32,494 bases of DNA from NCBI GenBank assembly GCA_035378955.1, contig DAOSUS010000035.1, positions 1 through 32,494 of the forward strand. Direction: 5' to 3'. The notes below the pieces were generated by a model. That model was not told the origin of the DNA, did no database searches, and saw nothing but the letters and a program-made list of their open reading frames with translations. Positions 1 to 8,436 of this stretch are shown here, piece after piece (the first letter of the stretch is position 1; each line of letters opens with the position of its first letter). Position numbers and translations under genes: made by a program. Source of the DNA: Candidatus Hydrogenedens sp. GTDB taxonomy: Bacteria; Hydrogenedentota; Hydrogenedentia; Hydrogenedentales; Hydrogenedentaceae.

Positions 1-1
1 A

Positions 2-247
2 ATGATAATTCCTACACCAGAGGAATATATCCAGTTGTTGTTTTATAAATTAATTCCACCCACAGCGGAACATTATGCAAGTATGCGAGAAGATTTGAAA
101 CAAGGGAAAAAAACAGAGATAGATGCTCTCAACGGAGCCATTGTAAAAATAGGTGAAGAATTAAATATAGACTGTCCTGTTAACAGGTTATTAACAAATT
201 TAATTAAAGCCCGGGAAAAAATGTCTGTAAAGGCCGTTCAGGAATAA
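2..247 (+). CDS. panE: Ketopantoate reductase, C-terminal fragment (5' end outside window)
   Basis: The 81 visible residues match the C-terminal helical domain of ketopantoate reductase (ApbA/PanE), which makes pantoate from 2-dehydropantoate with NADPH in pantothenate/CoA synthesis. The diagnostic block is S-M-R-E-D-L followed by K-K-T-E-I-D-A-L-N-G-A-I and later P-V-N-R-L-L-T-N-L-I-K-A, which carries the substrate-contacting residues of the family. The Rossmann NADPH domain is missing because the gene begins before the window, so the ATG at base 2 is almost certainly internal. The gene stops 14 bp before the stop codon of the convergent histidine kinase. A paralogue acting on another 2-keto acid cannot be excluded from this fragment. 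Confidence 0.85.
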   Translation: MIIPTPEEYIQLLFYKLIPPTAEHYASMREDLKQGKKTEIDALNGAIVKIGEELNIDCPVNRLLTNLIKAREKMSVKAVQE

Positions 248-261
248 ATGGATTTTGTTAA

Positions 262-2193
262 TTACTGCTTTGTGCGGGGATTTGTAATAGATATCCTTAT
301 CTTTTCGAGAAGTTCTTTACCACTGAAGGGTTTTGTAAGAAAATCATTTATTTTTAATTGCGGGTCAAAGGTATCAATGCTATCTTCAGAATATCCTGTG
401 GAAATAATTACCGGGACATCCGATAAAATTTTACGAATTTGTCGAAGTGTCTCTATCCCATTCAAACCTGGCATTTTTATATCCAGAATAATAAGTTGTA
501 TTTGTTCTCTGTATACTTTGACTTTTTCAATTCCTTCGATGCCATTCATAGCGCTGATGACTTCATAGCCTTCTTTCTTGAGAACGGTAGTAAAAAATTT
601 CTGAACATCTTCTTCATCATCAATAACAAGAATAAGAGCCTTTTCAAGAACAGGCCTTTCTTTTTGAGAACCAAAACAAGGGAAGAAAAGAGTAAAAGTG
701 GAACCCTGTTCTGGTTTACTTTCTATTTGAATAGCCCCTCTATGAGTTCGGATTACACCGGATACAGAAGCTAAACCTAAACCTCTACCTAAGAATTTAC
801 TTGAGAAAAAAGGCTCAAAAATTCGTTCTTTATCTTCTTCTTTAATACCACAACCTGTGTCGGATACAGAAATAAAGACATAATCTCCGGGTTTGGCTTT
901 GTCCGCAAATTGCAAATTTTGTAAATTATCAGGGGTTAATGTCTTTTTACCTGTTCGAACTGTAATTGTCCCTCCTTCTGGGGGCAATGCCTCCAGTGCA
1001 TTAACCAGCAAATGAGAAATGCTCTGAAGTATTTGAGAGGAGTCTCCTTCAACAAGAGGCAGATTAGGTTGTATTTGTTGAAGCAAACGGACACCTTTAT
1101 GAAGGGAAGGATAAAAAGTATCTATAGTATGATTGACCATATCGTTAAAATCGAAAATTTGTACCGATTCTCGTTCCTTGCCGGAATAGGTAAGTAGCTG
1201 CCTTGTTAGTTTGGCCGCTCTTTCTGTAGATTTACGAATTTGTTCGAGGTTGTCTTGAATGCGTTTGGGCAGGTTTTCACTGTTCATTAATGCCAGTTCT
1301 GTGTGTCCCATAATACCCATTAAAATGTTGTTAAATTCATGAGCAACCCCCGCAGCTAAAACGCCAATACTTTCCAATCTGCGGACATGTTCCATCTGGG
1401 CTAAAACTTTATCCCGTTCTTTCCGTTGTTGGAATTCTTCCGTAGTATCAATCTGAACACATAATACTTCGTCTACTTTCCCTTCACGAATCACAGGCAT
1501 TAAAGTAAAATGTATCCATTTTTCTTCCCTTTTTTTATTTCGTATATTCCACAAGAAAAGCCCATTGATTCTCTTACCATTAAATAATTGATTAAGATGA
1601 TTTTTTAGGGTTCCAATTTGTTGGTCGCTGTAGAAATTTTTTAAATCATCAAGGTTTTTAATATCTTTTGCTTCAATTCCGTATAAACTTTCAGAATATT
1701 TATTCCAGATAATTATGTTGTAGTTTTTATCAAAACTTTGAATAGCGATTTTATTTGCTGTGTTGAGGATAGCTTCAAAACGATTTAATGCCCACTCCAA
1801 ATTTAATTTTGTTTCTTTAAGTTCCGTTATATCCTGTAAAATTACCTGTATGCAATCTTCCTGAAGTCGTTCATCACGAGTTATATATGAATAATGGAGA
1901 AACCACTTTTTGTGTCCGTTAATTGTTTCTAAAGGATATTCAAATGCCTTTAAATGCCCTTCTTCTTGAAGTTTCTTCCGAATAAAGCCCGGCGGAAGGA
2001 TGTATTTTTGTAAGTCGGATATATGTTTCCCTACAACTTCTTCGGGAGATGTATAAATATTATCTATTTCAAATAATTTCAATGCATTTCGGTCTATAAA
2101 AACTATCTCACCGTTCATACGGTACCTTACAAGACCGATAGATGCAAAATCCATTGCTTCATTAAAAATTTTTAAGAATTCTTCCGAATTCAT
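262..2193 (-). CDS. Hybrid sensor histidine kinase with two PAS domains and a C-terminal receiver
   Basis: This 643-residue protein should sense a signal, autophosphorylate on His and pass phosphate to its own receiver. Order: PAS 1 (about 10-125), PAS 2 (about 135-255), HisKA with H-box His285 (A-G-V-A-H-E-F-N-N), HATPase with N-box Asn398, D-T-G-C-G-I at 445-450 and G-R-G-L-G-L-A at 469-475, then a receiver (about 519-638) with Asp525/Asp526, phospho-acceptor Asp571, Thr599 and Lys621. No membrane segment or signal peptide is visible, so it is probably cytoplasmic. The receiver has no output domain and no response-regulator gene lies nearby, so its downstream partner is elsewhere. It is transcribed away from the PfkB gene. 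The start lacks a strong Shine-Dalgarno sequence. Confidence 0.93.
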   Translation of the reverse strand: MNSEEFLKIFNEAMDFASIGLVRYRMNGEIVFIDRNALKLFEIDNIYTSPEEVVGKHISDLQKYILPPGFIRKKLQEEGHLKAFEYPLETINGHKKWFLHYSYITRDERLQEDCIQVILQDITELKETKLNLEWALNRFEAILNTANKIAIQSFDKNYNIIIWNKYSESLYGIEAKDIKNLDDLKNFYSDQQIGTLKNHLNQLFNGKRINGLFLWNIRNKKREEKWIHFTLMPVIREGKVDEVLCVQIDTTEEFQQRKERDKVLAQMEHVRRLESIGVLAAGVAHEFNNILMGIMGHTELALMNSENLPKRIQDNLEQIRKSTERAAKLTRQLLTYSGKERESVQIFDFNDMVNHTIDTFYPSLHKGVRLLQQIQPNLPLVEGDSSQILQSISHLLVNALEALPPEGGTITVRTGKKTLTPDNLQNLQFADKAKPGDYVFISVSDTGCGIKEEDKERIFEPFFSSKFLGRGLGLASVSGVIRTHRGAIQIESKPEQGSTFTLFFPCFGSQKERPVLEKALILVIDDEEDVQKFFTTVLKKEGYEVISAMNGIEGIEKVKVYREQIQLIILDIKMPGLNGIETLRQIRKILSDVPVIISTGYSEDSIDTFDPQLKINDFLTKPFSGKELLEKIRISITNPRTKQ

Positions 2194-2476
2194 TTTTTGC
2201 CTGTGTCCTTAATATATTATATGTATACAAATCCAAACAATAAAAGGAATAAATTTATTTTTAGGAATTAGATAACTCTCCACGCCAATAAAAAGAGTAT
2301 TAATTCTTGAATTTTACAGCCCACTGTTAGGAATGATAACACTTTTAAATAGTTGAAATCAAGAAAAATGAAAGATACAAGATAAATCTATGTAGGTTTC
2401 TAAATAAAAAATGTTTTTAAAAATCTGTTAGTGGTATTTCTTTATTAGCATTGATTATACAAGTATTGTGCAAAAT

Positions 2477-2488
2477 ACCTATATAGGT
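2477..2488. promoter_or_regulatory. 12-bp perfect palindrome, candidate operator
   Basis: ACCTATATAGGT is its own reverse complement and lies about 15 bp upstream of the proposed -35 of the PfkB operon. A related site without perfect symmetry (CTATGTAGGTTT) lies 91 bp upstream. This could be a site for a dimeric regulator. In AT-rich DNA a chance palindrome is possible, although this one includes G/C pairs. Confidence 0.3.
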
Positions 2489-2504
2489 TTTAATTATGTT
2501 TTCT

Positions 2505-2534
2505 TTGCATTTTAAAAAAAGATATTGATATACT
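2505..2534 (+). promoter_or_regulatory. Candidate promoter of the PfkB-lptD operon
   Basis: TTGCAT at 2505-2510 is a weak -35. After an 18-bp spacer comes an extended -10 element, TGA at 2526-2528 followed by TATACT at 2529-2534. The 11 bases TTTGCATTTTA and the extended -10 at the same spacing recur before the lipoprotein gene near the right edge, which supports this as a genuine promoter form in this genome. The start of transcription would be near 2541. Confidence 0.4.
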
Positions 2535-2590
2535 GATATTAATTTTGGGCATATTTGGGCAATGAAAAAATTGTTAAAGAGGAAATGATA

Positions 2591-3535
2591 ATGCAGTTTG
2601 ACCTTGTAACGGTTGGTGTTGTTTGTGCTGATGTAATGGTAAAACCTGTAGATACTTTTCCACCAAAGGGAACTTTATCGTTAGTGCCTCAATTGGAGAT
2701 GCATTTAGGCGGCCTTGCAGGAGTTACTGCCGTTATATTTAGTAAATTAGGTGGAAAGTCTGCATTTATTGGACAATTAGGAGAAGACCGTTTCGGTGAT
2801 TTTATCTTAAATGCGTTAACATCCGCCGGGGTTAATGTTCAGGGAGTGAAACGCACAAAGGAATATAATTCCTCTGCAACGGTAGTCTTGATAAACTCTA
2901 ATGGCGAAAGAACTTTTTTACATCATGTTGGAACAAATGCCAGTGTAAGCGAACAAGATTTGGATTTTAATGTTATTGCTTCTGCAAAGATTTTACATTG
3001 GGGTGGAAGTTCTATAACTCCGAAATTGGATGGTGAACCCATAGGAAGGGTTTTTGAAAAGGCTCGTGCCATGGGTGTAAAGACCTCAATTGATACATGC
3101 TATGATGGAAAAGGGATATGGTTGCCCCACATTGAACCTGCTTTAAAACATACCCATATTGTATTTTCAAGTTTGGAAGAGGCTCGAAATTATACTGGGA
3201 AGCATGAACCTTCCGATATTGCAGATTTCTATTTAAGTTATGGAGTAGAAATTGCTGTAATTAAGATGGGGGAACAAGGGGTTCTGGTAAAAAGTAATAG
3301 TGAGACTATCCGTTTGCCTGCCTATTCTGTCCCTGTGGTAGATACGACAGGGGCGGGAGATGCTTCGTGTGGAGGTTTTTTGTATGGATATGTTGCCGGA
3401 TATCCCCTGAAAAAATGTGCACAAATGGCAAATGCTGTAGGTGCCTTAACCGTGCAGGTGATGGGGGGAAGTAATGGTGTTCATTCCTTGGAACAAGTAA
3501 CAAAATTTATAGAGGAACATGAAAAGGTATATTAG
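2591..3535 (+). CDS. PfkB-family carbohydrate kinase
   Basis: This 314-residue cytoplasmic enzyme should transfer phosphate from ATP to a sugar or nucleoside hydroxyl. The N-terminal PfkB region reads L-G-G-L-A-G-V-T-A and G-x-x-A-F-I-G-Q-L-G-E-D-R-F-G. The C-terminal signature D-T-T-G-A-G-D-A-S-C-G-G at 251-262 holds the anion hole and catalytic base Asp257; Ser-Cys here replaces the more usual Phe-x. I chose ATG 2591 over upstream TTG 2555 and ATG 2585 because AGAGGA at 2578-2583 is 7 bp from it and the family fold starts immediately. It is first in an operon with a small exported protein and lptD. Substrate is unknown; the sequence is closer to ribokinase-type sugar kinases than to the heptose kinase domain of HldE. 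Confidence 0.88.
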   Translation: MQFDLVTVGVVCADVMVKPVDTFPPKGTLSLVPQLEMHLGGLAGVTAVIFSKLGGKSAFIGQLGEDRFGDFILNALTSAGVNVQGVKRTKEYNSSATVVLINSNGERTFLHHVGTNASVSEQDLDFNVIASAKILHWGGSSITPKLDGEPIGRVFEKARAMGVKTSIDTCYDGKGIWLPHIEPALKHTHIVFSSLEEARNYTGKHEPSDIADFYLSYGVEIAVIKMGEQGVLVKSNSETIRLPAYSVPVVDTTGAGDASCGGFLYGYVAGYPLKKCAQMANAVGALTVQVMGGSNGVHSLEQVTKFIEEHEKVY

Positions 3536-3536
3536 C

Positions 3537-3791
3537 ATGAATAAAAATTTCTATAAATATTTTTTAACAATTTTTTGTGTGTTTGTATTGTTCCTTTCGT
3601 TGGTTAATGTTTACGGCGATGAACAGAAAAAATCAAATGAAGTAAGCAAACAACCAGCCCATGTAGAACCTGTCGAAAAAGAAAAGCCCACGGATACCAA
3701 TAATACGGTAAAAGAAGAACAAAAGAACAAAAAAAGGGAGTCGGCAAAGAAAAAAGTCCCAGCGTTTTGGTTTTTATTACCTGAAAAGTAA
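3537..3791 (+). CDS. Small Lys/Glu-rich exported protein, unknown function
   Basis: An 84-residue protein with a typical signal peptide (basic start, hydrophobic core about residues 6-25, likely cleavage after V-Y-G). The mature part is about 55 residues, very rich in Lys and Glu and probably disordered, ending in a hydrophobic patch (P-A-F-W-F-L-L-P). ATG 3537 follows the PfkB stop by one base and has AAAAGG at 3522-3527 upstream. ATG 3519, overlapping PfkB, is possible and would add six residues. It sits 24 bp before lptD and should be cotranscribed with it. No family is recognised. A periplasmic linker or a helper in LPS export is only a guess from position. Confidence 0.7.
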   Translation: MNKNFYKYFLTIFCVFVLFLSLVNVYGDEQKKSNEVSKQPAHVEPVEKEKPTDTNNTVKEEQKNKKRESAKKKVPAFWFLLPEK

Positions 3792-3815
3792 AAAGAATAT
3801 TTGGAGAACTATAAA

Positions 3816-6464
3816 GTGAATATATATGCAAAGAAAATTGGCAAAAAAATAATTGCTTTAGTAGTTTTTTCTTTATGTGTATGGGCTCATGGAGAGGACA
3901 TATCAAAAAGTAAATATAAGAATTTACAGGAAGATACTACAAAACAGGGAACGATCGAAGTTAGTGATAATTCACCCACGGAAGCAAATAAACAAGGTTC
4001 AACAAGAAAGAATTTTAATAATTCAAAACAAAATCAAGAACAAAAGAAACAGAAAGAGCAAGTTAAACCTGAAGTTGTTGGAACACAAATTCGCCGATAC
4101 CCACCTATGGAACAAGTTCGTGCCCCTATGACGGGTAAGCCCTCTATGAATCCTATGGTAGATTTAAAACCGCGTTCCATTCGAGATGCTTTTACTCAAC
4201 CACTAACATTAGGCTCGGAGGCAGAAGGTTTTATCGCTCCCGATTGGAAACAGCCATTCAAAGATGTAAAAGCAGACCGAATGCAAAGAGAATTAGAAAC
4301 AGGCAAAACCTTGATGCAAGGACATGTCCACCTGAGGTTGGGGGAATTGCTATTCGAATCAGACCGTTTTTTATATGAGGGAGATACAGAAAAGGTAGAA
4401 GCGGAAGGAAATGTAAAAATAACTCAGAAAGATTCCGTCCTTCAGGCAAATAAAGTCATTTACACAACACCGCCAAGAGAGGAAATTATAAATACCTCTT
4501 CGATACTAAAGCCTGTTTTGAGTGAAGAAGAATTAGCACAAAAACGATTAAGAGCAGGAAGGCTTTATGCCGAATATCTTTCTATAAAAGACCCCTATCG
4601 TGATTTTTCTGCAGAGCAGATAGAATATGATTTTTTGAAGCAGACGGGAGAAATGGTAAATGCCAGAGGAGTTGTGGGCCCATTTTATTTTCATGCAGGT
4701 TCTTTGCATCTCCATGGTGAAAATTCATTTACTGCGGAGGATGTCTGGTTAACAACCTGTGACCATGACCCACCTCACTATCGTGTGAAAGTTAAAAAAC
4801 TTGTTGTAGAGGAAAGCAAATTTAAAGAGGCAGAATTTCTGCGATTGCAGATAGGTAAAGTTACGACACCATTATTTTTCCCCTTCTGGGGGGGTGAAGG
4901 GTTTATGGGTGGATTTGATATTGACATGGGGAGAGAATCGGGTATTGGCTCTTATTTAAATGTTGGTTATTTGCGAGATGTTTCTGATAATATTCAAATA
5001 GGCCCCCGGGTAATGATTACGGAAAAGGAGGGTGTAGGATTTGGGGGTGATGCTTATTATGATTTTATGGAAAGTCCTACTTCATTTTTTTATAGAACCA
5101 AAGGGGAAATTCATGGTTTATATACCACGGAAGAACGAGGTTACATCCATTTAAAAAATCGGTTTGAACCAAGCGATGACCTAATTCTCCTTGCTCAGGT
5201 AGAACATTGGAGCGATGAAGATTTTTATAAAGATTTTTTCTATAAGACATATCGAGACCGTACAGAACCTCGTTCATTTGTCAATGTTACCTATCGCCAG
5301 CCTGAATACATAGCAACTGCAACCACAAAAGTAGGAACGCATGGCTGGGTTCATGAGACAGAAAGATTGCCCGAGGCAACTTTCCATTGGTTAGAGCAAC
5401 CTTTATTTTCAGATGTTTACATGTCGTTTGATACGATAAATGGATATAACCGTCGCGAACCGTATGATTATGAGGCGTTTCGAACAGTCAATATTCTGAG
5501 ACTTACTTATGATATAAGACCCTTGGGACCTATTAAGATAACACCTTTTGCAGAAAGTCAGATAACATGGTATTCAGAACAATCGAATGGCGATGAGAGT
5601 GTTGGTGGTTTGTCAGAAAAGGTGGGTTTAACGCTTCAATCTCGATTAATTCGTGTGTATGGCAGCTTTTTAGGTTTCTCTGCTATAAAACATGTTGTGC
5701 TTCCATCGTTGACTTTGTCATATCGAACACCATCAGCCTATAACATTAGAGACCGTTATTATTTTGATCCCCTAGATACAGTAACTGGACAGACACGCAT
5801 AGAAACTAAATTGGATAATGTGTTTTATGGAAAAGATGCAGAAACACAGGAAGTCTGGCAACTTGCAAGGTTAACTTTATATCAGGGAAATGATTTTTGG
5901 AATGAATATCACAAATCGGATGATTATGAAATAGAAATGGATATTAGACCTCGTAAATGGTATGGATTACAACTCGCTGCAGAAAAACATGTCTCGGAAG
6001 AAATAAAATGGTATGAGCAAATACGGGAAGCAGATAGACTATCGGTTTATGATTGGATGGATAGATGGCTTGACGAGAAAGAGGGCAGAAATTCCTATTT
6101 AGAAATATCCGATTTAGTCTCGGGCGATTATACCCGTGTTTTGGGAACAATGTATTTTGATAATACCCTCATAGGTGGAAGAGCCAATGGAAGAGTTGGG
6201 TTTATGTTGGCGGAAACAGAAAACGAAGTGGCCAATCGCGATATTTTATATGGATTGGGTTACCGATTAAACGACAAATGGTCAGTTGCTTTTGAACATA
6301 TATATGATTTAGAAAATGACAACTTAAGGCGGCAAACCTATGAAATTCGGAGAAATCTACATTGCTGGGATATAGGGCTTCGCTGGACTGAACGCGAACG
6401 GGGGACAGATATAAATCTCGAATTTAGTCTTACAGCATTTCCCGGCACGAGAATTCGTTTTTAA
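3816..6464 (+). CDS. lptD: LptD/OstA-type outer-membrane LPS-assembly barrel
   Basis: An 882-residue protein with a signal peptide (cleavage near A-H-G-E-D), a low-complexity Gln/Lys/Asn stretch (about 45-85), an OstA/LptA-like beta-jellyroll (about 145-220) and a large C-terminal beta-barrel (about 340-882) ending in Phe, as is usual for outer-membrane barrels. LptD inserts LPS into the outer leaflet. The block L-T-T-C-D-H-D-P-P-H-Y-R-V is the characteristic T-x-C-D region. One Cys there (315) and one near the end (850, in H-C-W-D) could form an inter-domain disulfide, instead of the two pairs of E. coli LptD. The start is GTG 3816, with GGAGA at 3803-3807; TTG 3801 would include the ribosome site. 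Its stop is 9 bp from the convergent next gene. Confidence 0.9.
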   Translation: MNIYAKKIGKKIIALVVFSLCVWAHGEDISKSKYKNLQEDTTKQGTIEVSDNSPTEANKQGSTRKNFNNSKQNQEQKKQKEQVKPEVVGTQIRRYPPMEQVRAPMTGKPSMNPMVDLKPRSIRDAFTQPLTLGSEAEGFIAPDWKQPFKDVKADRMQRELETGKTLMQGHVHLRLGELLFESDRFLYEGDTEKVEAEGNVKITQKDSVLQANKVIYTTPPREEIINTSSILKPVLSEEELAQKRLRAGRLYAEYLSIKDPYRDFSAEQIEYDFLKQTGEMVNARGVVGPFYFHAGSLHLHGENSFTAEDVWLTTCDHDPPHYRVKVKKLVVEESKFKEAEFLRLQIGKVTTPLFFPFWGGEGFMGGFDIDMGRESGIGSYLNVGYLRDVSDNIQIGPRVMITEKEGVGFGGDAYYDFMESPTSFFYRTKGEIHGLYTTEERGYIHLKNRFEPSDDLILLAQVEHWSDEDFYKDFFYKTYRDRTEPRSFVNVTYRQPEYIATATTKVGTHGWVHETERLPEATFHWLEQPLFSDVYMSFDTINGYNRREPYDYEAFRTVNILRLTYDIRPLGPIKITPFAESQITWYSEQSNGDESVGGLSEKVGLTLQSRLIRVYGSFLGFSAIKHVVLPSLTLSYRTPSAYNIRDRYYFDPLDTVTGQTRIETKLDNVFYGKDAETQEVWQLARLTLYQGNDFWNEYHKSDDYEIEMDIRPRKWYGLQLAAEKHVSEEIKWYEQIREADRLSVYDWMDRWLDEKEGRNSYLEISDLVSGDYTRVLGTMYFDNTLIGGRANGRVGFMLAETENEVANRDILYGLGYRLNDKWSVAFEHIYDLENDNLRRQTYEIRRNLHCWDIGLRWTERERGTDINLEFSLTAFPGTRIRF

Positions 6465-6473
6465 TTGGGGTAA

Positions 6474-7757
6474 TTATAGTAGAGAACCAAAGATTAGCCG
6501 AATTGTCCATTCCCTATCAACAGACCAGGGATAAGTTCGACATTCATAGGTGGAATAAATAGAGATTAGAAAAAAAACTGTCCATAGTATCCAAAAATAA
6601 AATTTTCTTTTTCTAATTTCTATATAAGGAATGCTCATTCCAATTAATAAAGGCATACAACCAATGTGCCAACGAAACCCATAAGAAACACCACCATAAT
6701 TATTCGTCGAAAAGATATAATATGTATTTAGAACAATGAAGCTGAAAAGAAAGAAAATAGAAATTAATTTTGTGTCGTTATGTAGTGATTTCCACAAATG
6801 GGGGAAGTATATACATAACCCAAAAATCAAAACAGGATAGAGAATAAACAAGCCTTTTGCTCCCAATAAAATATTAAAAGCATAAAGCCATTTGGGATGA
6901 TGTAAAGCGTCTGGACCCGCAGGATGTCTCCAATAAGAAGATTCAAATAAAAAAGGTTCTTTGCTAATCTGCACCGGAAGTATATTCCCTGTAATATGGT
7001 TCATAATTACAAAATGAATGAGAAGAATAGGTAATGCTCCAAGGATAACCCATGGAAGTGCTTTCAGTTTTTTTGTTATGAGCAAAAACAATATTGCACA
7101 AGCAATAAAGATTGTCAGAGGTAAATCGATAGTATAGACAAGGGATGCACATAATCCAATAAGTAAATAATAAATTAATGAAACTTTATCTGATATAGAA
7201 TAAGATTTCCATATAAAATACAATCCTATAATCATAAAGGAAGTTGCGGGAACATGGTTTGTAAAATGTGAAGCGAGGGCTGACCACTGTGTCGCATATA
7301 ATAGGCTAAGTAAAACTATGATACGCACAGATTGAGTTGTTTTTATTTCGTACAGGAATTTCCACACCAATAGAATTGCTACAAAGTAAGGGATAATCAC
7401 ATTCAAAATAATCATAATGCGTGCAATAGGTTTGTAATCCTGATTATTATCAAGTGAGTATCCCATCCACCTGAGAAATGGATACTCAAAGGTCATTAAT
7501 AAAGAAAGAATGGGAGGTTTGCTGGAAATAATGCCTTTTTTACCCTTAACTTTATCTACCGTTTTATTTTCAAAGGGATTTGGAGACGATTCAGGAGGCT
7601 GATTGATATACCATGTATGATGATAGGTTAGGGCATAAACTGTTGCAAATCTACTTGTAAGTGTGTCCCCTAAAAAAACAGTTTTTAAACCCATACAAGC
7701 CCATAAAAAGGCTACCAAAATAATAATTGCTTCTATGATGATAATATTTTTTTTCAT
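6474..7757 (-). CDS. Polytopic membrane protein, GT-C glycosyltransferase-like
   Basis: A 427-residue integral membrane protein with about ten hydrophobic segments. The first loop after helix 1 contains G-D-T-L-T-S-R-F-A-T and a soluble stretch with K-G-I-I-S-S-K-P-P-I-L-S-L-L. This is the layout of GT-C enzymes that use polyprenyl-phosphate sugars (PMT/ArnT-like), where an acidic residue in loop 1 is catalytic and S-x-P-P-L lines the active site. Similarity to named families is weak, so the assignment rests on topology and this loop. It is last of a three-gene minus-strand set, 39 bp after the lipoprotein gene. No good Shine-Dalgarno sequence precedes the ATG. Confidence 0.6.
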   Translation of the reverse strand: MKKNIIIIEAIIILVAFLWACMGLKTVFLGDTLTSRFATVYALTYHHTWYINQPPESSPNPFENKTVDKVKGKKGIISSKPPILSLLMTFEYPFLRWMGYSLDNNQDYKPIARIMIILNVIIPYFVAILLVWKFLYEIKTTQSVRIIVLLSLLYATQWSALASHFTNHVPATSFMIIGLYFIWKSYSISDKVSLIYYLLIGLCASLVYTIDLPLTIFIACAILFLLITKKLKALPWVILGALPILLIHFVIMNHITGNILPVQISKEPFLFESSYWRHPAGPDALHHPKWLYAFNILLGAKGLFILYPVLIFGLCIYFPHLWKSLHNDTKLISIFFLFSFIVLNTYYIFSTNNYGGVSYGFRWHIGCMPLLIGMSIPYIEIRKRKFYFWILWTVFFLISIYSTYECRTYPWSVDREWTIRLIFGSLL

Positions 7758-7796
7758 TCTATGAGGAGAAGATACGACTATCTTTTAGACAATTAA

Positions 7797-8417
7797 CTAA
7801 AAAATCCATGAACGAATACGATTAAACCATCCTTGTTTGTGTTCTTCGGGTTGTTCTTTTTGTATTTCTTCCTCTTTCAAAGGAACCCATGTATCACCCA
7901 CCTTTTTTTCTGTTTGTTCGGGAACAAACAAAGAGCCGACTTTTATCCAGCGACCATTTCTCAATTCATAAGTTAGTGTTTCTTTCCCACTGCTACGAAT
8001 AATATTTGTATCTTCTTCGGCGTCTCTTTTTGATTTGTGTAATTTTGTGTAATAAATCGTTTTTTCTAATTCAATTTTTGCTATATAAGGCTTTGATTTA
8101 GAATCGGTTTCTTGAATATTAATTTCATAAGGACCCTCAGTATTGTTATAAGAAGAATAATTTTTCCAGAAGTAGGGTCTTTTGCGATAAACATAATTTT
8201 TATCTACTGCCATTGCGGCTTTTATCTCGTTTTTCACAATTTGTTGAAGTTCTTGAATATAATCTTCTTTCGTTGGAACATGGGTTACTTCGGGAGAAGC
8301 CTGTTCCTGTAAGTTAGATTTCTTAGAATCATGTGAAACCCAGCCTTTAACCGTAGCACAGGAAAGACACATGGATAGGAGTGTAAGAATGCAAAGGAAA
8401 GAGATAGTTTTTTTCAT
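7797..8417 (-). CDS. Putative lipoprotein, unknown function
   Basis: A 206-residue protein starting M-K-K-T-I-S-F-L-C. The hydrophobic leader ends in a lipobox-like L-L-S-M-C-L-S-C, so either Cys17 or Cys20 would be lipidated. The start at 8417 has a strong GAAAGGA 6 bp upstream; a longer reading frame to 8459 would bury the leader. The body is soluble and mixed-charge, with an aromatic segment (Y-R-K-R-P-Y-F-W) followed by alternating strands, and ends in an amphipathic W-F-N-R-I-R-S-W-I-F. No family recognised. The gene lies 19 bp after the zinc-ribbon membrane protein and probably works with it. Confidence 0.72.
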   Translation of the reverse strand: MKKTISFLCILTLLSMCLSCATVKGWVSHDSKKSNLQEQASPEVTHVPTKEDYIQELQQIVKNEIKAAMAVDKNYVYRKRPYFWKNYSSYNNTEGPYEINIQETDSKSKPYIAKIELEKTIYYTKLHKSKRDAEEDTNIIRSSGKETLTYELRNGRWIKVGSLFVPEQTEKKVGDTWVPLKEEEIQKEQPEEHKQGWFNRIRSWIF

Positions 8418-8436
8418 AGTTTGTCCTTTCATTTTT

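Larger units (their letters stand above)
2194..2590. other. Divergent 397-bp intergenic region
   Basis: Very AT-rich, with no convincing ORF and no tRNA-like fold. It separates the minus-strand histidine kinase from the plus-strand PfkB operon, so it must hold both promoters. Seen here: a minus-strand TATAAT at 2221-2216 for the kinase; an imperfect direct repeat, CTATGTAGGTTT at 2388-2399 and CTATATAGGTTT at 2479-2490; the 12-bp palindrome listed separately; a plus-strand promoter-like sequence; and a doubled TTTGGGCA (2544-2551 and 2554-2561, exactly 10 bp apart) just upstream of the PfkB start. Confidence 0.6.

Noticed and set aside
248..774. Open frames on the plus strand opposite the histidine kinase
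   Set aside because: They are antisense shadows of a well-supported gene, without ribosome sites or recognisable domains.
2555..2590. TTG at 2555 as the start of the PfkB kinase
   Set aside because: It adds a non-family N-terminus and has no ribosome site; ATG 2591 has AGAGGA at good spacing.
2194..2590. Small RNA or tRNA gene in the long gap
   Set aside because: No cloverleaf, strong hairpin with U-run, or other RNA signature could be found by eye.
2591..3535. PfkB kinase as the heptose kinase of LPS core synthesis (HldE domain)
   Set aside because: Proximity to lptD is tempting, but the sequence lacks HldE-specific motifs and looks like a general sugar kinase.
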